From Latrodectus hesperus (lineage: Eukaryota; Arthropoda; Arachnida; Araneae; Theridiidae), in NCBI GenBank assembly GCA_037975125.1, contig CM075858.1, positions 69,402,542 through 69,466,541 of the forward strand: a stretch of 64,000 nt of DNA, in the 5' to 3' direction. Positions within the stretch are counted from its first letter, which is position 1, and the number at the start of each line of letters is the position of its first letter. Of the stretch, positions 62,615 to 64,000 are shown piece by piece. The notes under the pieces are model-generated. The model searched no databases, was not told the DNA's origin, and saw only the letters and a program-made list of their open reading frames with translations. Made by a program: the position numbers and the translations under genes.

Positions 62615-63742
62615 AGACAATGAATCTGAAGCTTGTGCGGTATACAATTTTACACCATTAACAACTGTTTTAGCCTCTTCTTTTAATATGTTGCACTTTG
62701 GACACTTAGACTGAATGAAACCAGGATTACCACATCCATAGCAATGAACCGAAAATTTTCTTTCTGGCTTGTCTTTACTAAATTTTGGACTTTCATAGTT
62801 GGAATATTTTATTTTGTTATGTTCCCTAGAGTTAGGAGGCTTATAGTTTCTTTCTGAAGTAGATTTAACATAGTCTTTGAAATTTGGCTTCTTAGCAAAG
62901 ATAGGTGAATTTTTCTTCATTCCCAGTCTTACATTTTCATAACTGTCAAGCTTTTCTGCAAGTTCTAAAGGATCATTCAGCTCTGACCATTGATCAACAA
63001 AATGTTCTCTTACCTCTGGAGGTATTCTTTTCTTTAACTGGTCAGCTATAATTAAGTCTTGCAATTTCTCAAAAGTGATGATATTCAACTCCTTTACCCA
63101 TCCCTCGAAATATGATTTAATTTCAAAATAGAAGTCTTTCCATGTTACTTCTGCACTTTTTCTATGTTGCGAGAACATCTGCCGAAACCTATCTGAGGTG
63201 AGGCGAAAACGCTTCAAGAGCATCTCTTTCGCCTTTGAGTAGTCGTTAACATCTTCTTCATTTTCTCTAGCAATTAATTGATTTATTTCGGCTGGCAATG
63301 AGCCTATCAAGTACGGCATCCAATTCCTTTCAGGTATATTCACTAATTTTAATTGACGTTCAAAAACTGTCAGGTACAGTCCTATTTCATCTTTATTAGG
63401 ATTGAATTTTGGGAGAATACGATTCAGATCCCAATTTGTTTTCTCTGCTTCACTGGCTGGAGCTGTGGCAGTGGAGGAAAGTACTTTTTGAGCTTCCACT
63501 TGAAGTTTTAAGCGTTGCAATTCATGCTCTCTTTCTTTTTCGTATTCAGCTTGTTTTTCTTTTTCAAGCCGTTCCTCTATTATATTAGTTAGCATATTTT
63601 TCACTAACTCTTCATCATAATCGTTTGATTTGGTTATAATATCTTTCAGTTGAATTACTTTTAGATCATCTGCTACCCCTAGCCCCATTTCTATAGCGAG
63701 GTTTCTTAAATCTTCTTTTTTCCCTTTCCCAAGGAAGGCCAT
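62600..63742 (-). CDS. Ty3-type gag (380 aa)
   Basis: Structural protein forming the cytoplasmic particle in which reverse transcription occurs. It starts MAFLGKGKKEDLRNLA, a short SAP-like N-terminal motif seen in arthropod Ty3-type gags, followed by a highly charged coiled-coil-like stretch (about 55-90, rich in E/K/R), the capsid-like retrotransposon gag region (about 105-275, with WMPYLIGSLP and FEGWVKELN), a basic region, and near the C-terminus a knuckle CYGCGNPGFIQSKCPKC in which the usual His of CCHC is absent. The knuckle variant CYGC-x2-PG-x4-CP-x-C occurs in arthropod relatives (from memory), so it may not mean decay. The frame is unbroken and overlaps the pol frame by about 13 nt. 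Confidence 0.92.
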   Translation of the reverse strand: MAFLGKGKKEDLRNLAIEMGLGVADDLKVIQLKDIITKSNDYDEELVKNMLTNIIEERLEKEKQAEYEKEREHELQRLKLQVEAQKVLSSTATAPASEAEKTNWDLNRILPKFNPNKDEIGLYLTVFERQLKLVNIPERNWMPYLIGSLPAEINQLIARENEEDVNDYSKAKEMLLKRFRLTSDRFRQMFSQHRKSAEVTWKDFYFEIKSYFEGWVKELNIITFEKLQDLIIADQLKKRIPPEVREHFVDQWSELNDPLELAEKLDSYENVRLGMKKNSPIFAKKPNFKDYVKSTSERNYKPPNSREHNKIKYSNYESPKFSKDKPERKFSVHCYGCGNPGFIQSKCPKCNILKEEAKTVVNGVKLYTAQASDSLSSSIF

Positions 63743-64000
63743 TTTTGCATGAGTTTATTTTTAAGAGTTCTAAAGTTATTTTCAACTGATTTAAATACTG
63801 ATTTTTTAAAATATGTGTTTATTTATTTTAGTTAAAACGAAATTTAAACACCATCAGTCTTAAATACTATTATGTAAAAATATAAACATTTTAACTTTAA
63901 ACATAAGTAAAGTATTATCTATTATTATTTATCCAAATATTTACTGCAAATAAAATGAACTCTTAAATTATTATAAATAAACCTGAAATATTCATATGAT
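63743..64000 (-). other. leader region of the Ty3-type element
   Basis: AT-rich sequence upstream of the gag ATG. No LTR-like TGTAGC...GCTACA match and no primer-binding site were recognised before the window ends, so the 5' LTR must lie beyond 64,000. Confidence 0.5.

Larger units (their letters stand above)
59024..64000 (-). mobile_element. Ty3-type LTR retrotransposon (5' end outside window)
   Basis: Minus-strand element in the order 3' LTR (59,024-59,299), polypurine tract, pol, gag, leader. All pol enzymes are present and open in one frame; gag is joined by a -1 frame change. No env-like ORF lies between pol and the LTR; indeed pol ends inside the LTR. The 5' LTR and primer-binding site are not in the window. 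It inserted in tandem repeat unit C. Long open frames suggest a recently active copy, which comparing both LTRs could date. Confidence 0.92.

Overview
The window is AT-rich nuclear DNA from an arthropod, most likely an arachnid such as a spider. This is inferred from base composition, a C2H2 zinc-finger alternative-exon locus of the kind known from arthropod BTB-zinc-finger genes, and the mix of transposable elements; no species marker was seen. There are no bacterial-style operons.

Region 1 (1-31,069, + strand) is a row of eight homologous zinc-finger exons 2.6-5.5 kb apart. Each is preceded by an AG acceptor, enters in the same codon phase, encodes three C2H2 fingers and carries its own stop codon. 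Seven are intact and one (1883-2163) is dead. I read them as mutually exclusive 3'-terminal exons of one transcription-factor gene whose shared 5' exons lie left of the window. This resembles the architecture of insect longitudinals lacking (lola), but the gene's identity is not proven. The spacers hold a decayed Tc1-like transposon, a LINE scrap, a pogo/Tigger-like fragment, (TA)n microsatellites and hairpins.

Region 2 (31-44.3 kb) has no recognisable host gene. It holds a decayed LINE (endonuclease and reverse-transcriptase parts, minus strand), a complete tRNA-Ser-derived SINE with a 12-bp target-site duplication, a 254-bp MITE, and a young 5'-truncated LINE with an RNase H domain between perfect 12-bp target-site duplications.

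Region 3 (44.3-64 kb) is a diverged tandem repeat of about 1.75-2 kb (units A, B, C) that hosts nested transposons. In unit B a (TA)n tract received a mariner-type MITE and a mariner-like element with long terminal inverted repeats (47,502-57,417). A P-superfamily element (perfect 28-bp inverted repeats, 8-bp duplication, C-terminal transposase remnant) sits inside the left inverted repeat of the mariner. An apparently intact Jockey-type LINE (two ORFs) sits between its transposase and right inverted repeat. Unit A preserves the site without these insertions. Unit C is cut by a Ty3-type LTR retrotransposon (minus strand) with a 276-bp 3' LTR, complete pol and gag, and a gag/pol -1 frame change confined to about 13 nt; its 5' LTR lies beyond the window.

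The most notable items are the alternative zinc-finger exon array with its dead member, and the nested P-in-mariner structure whose boundaries can be read to the base.
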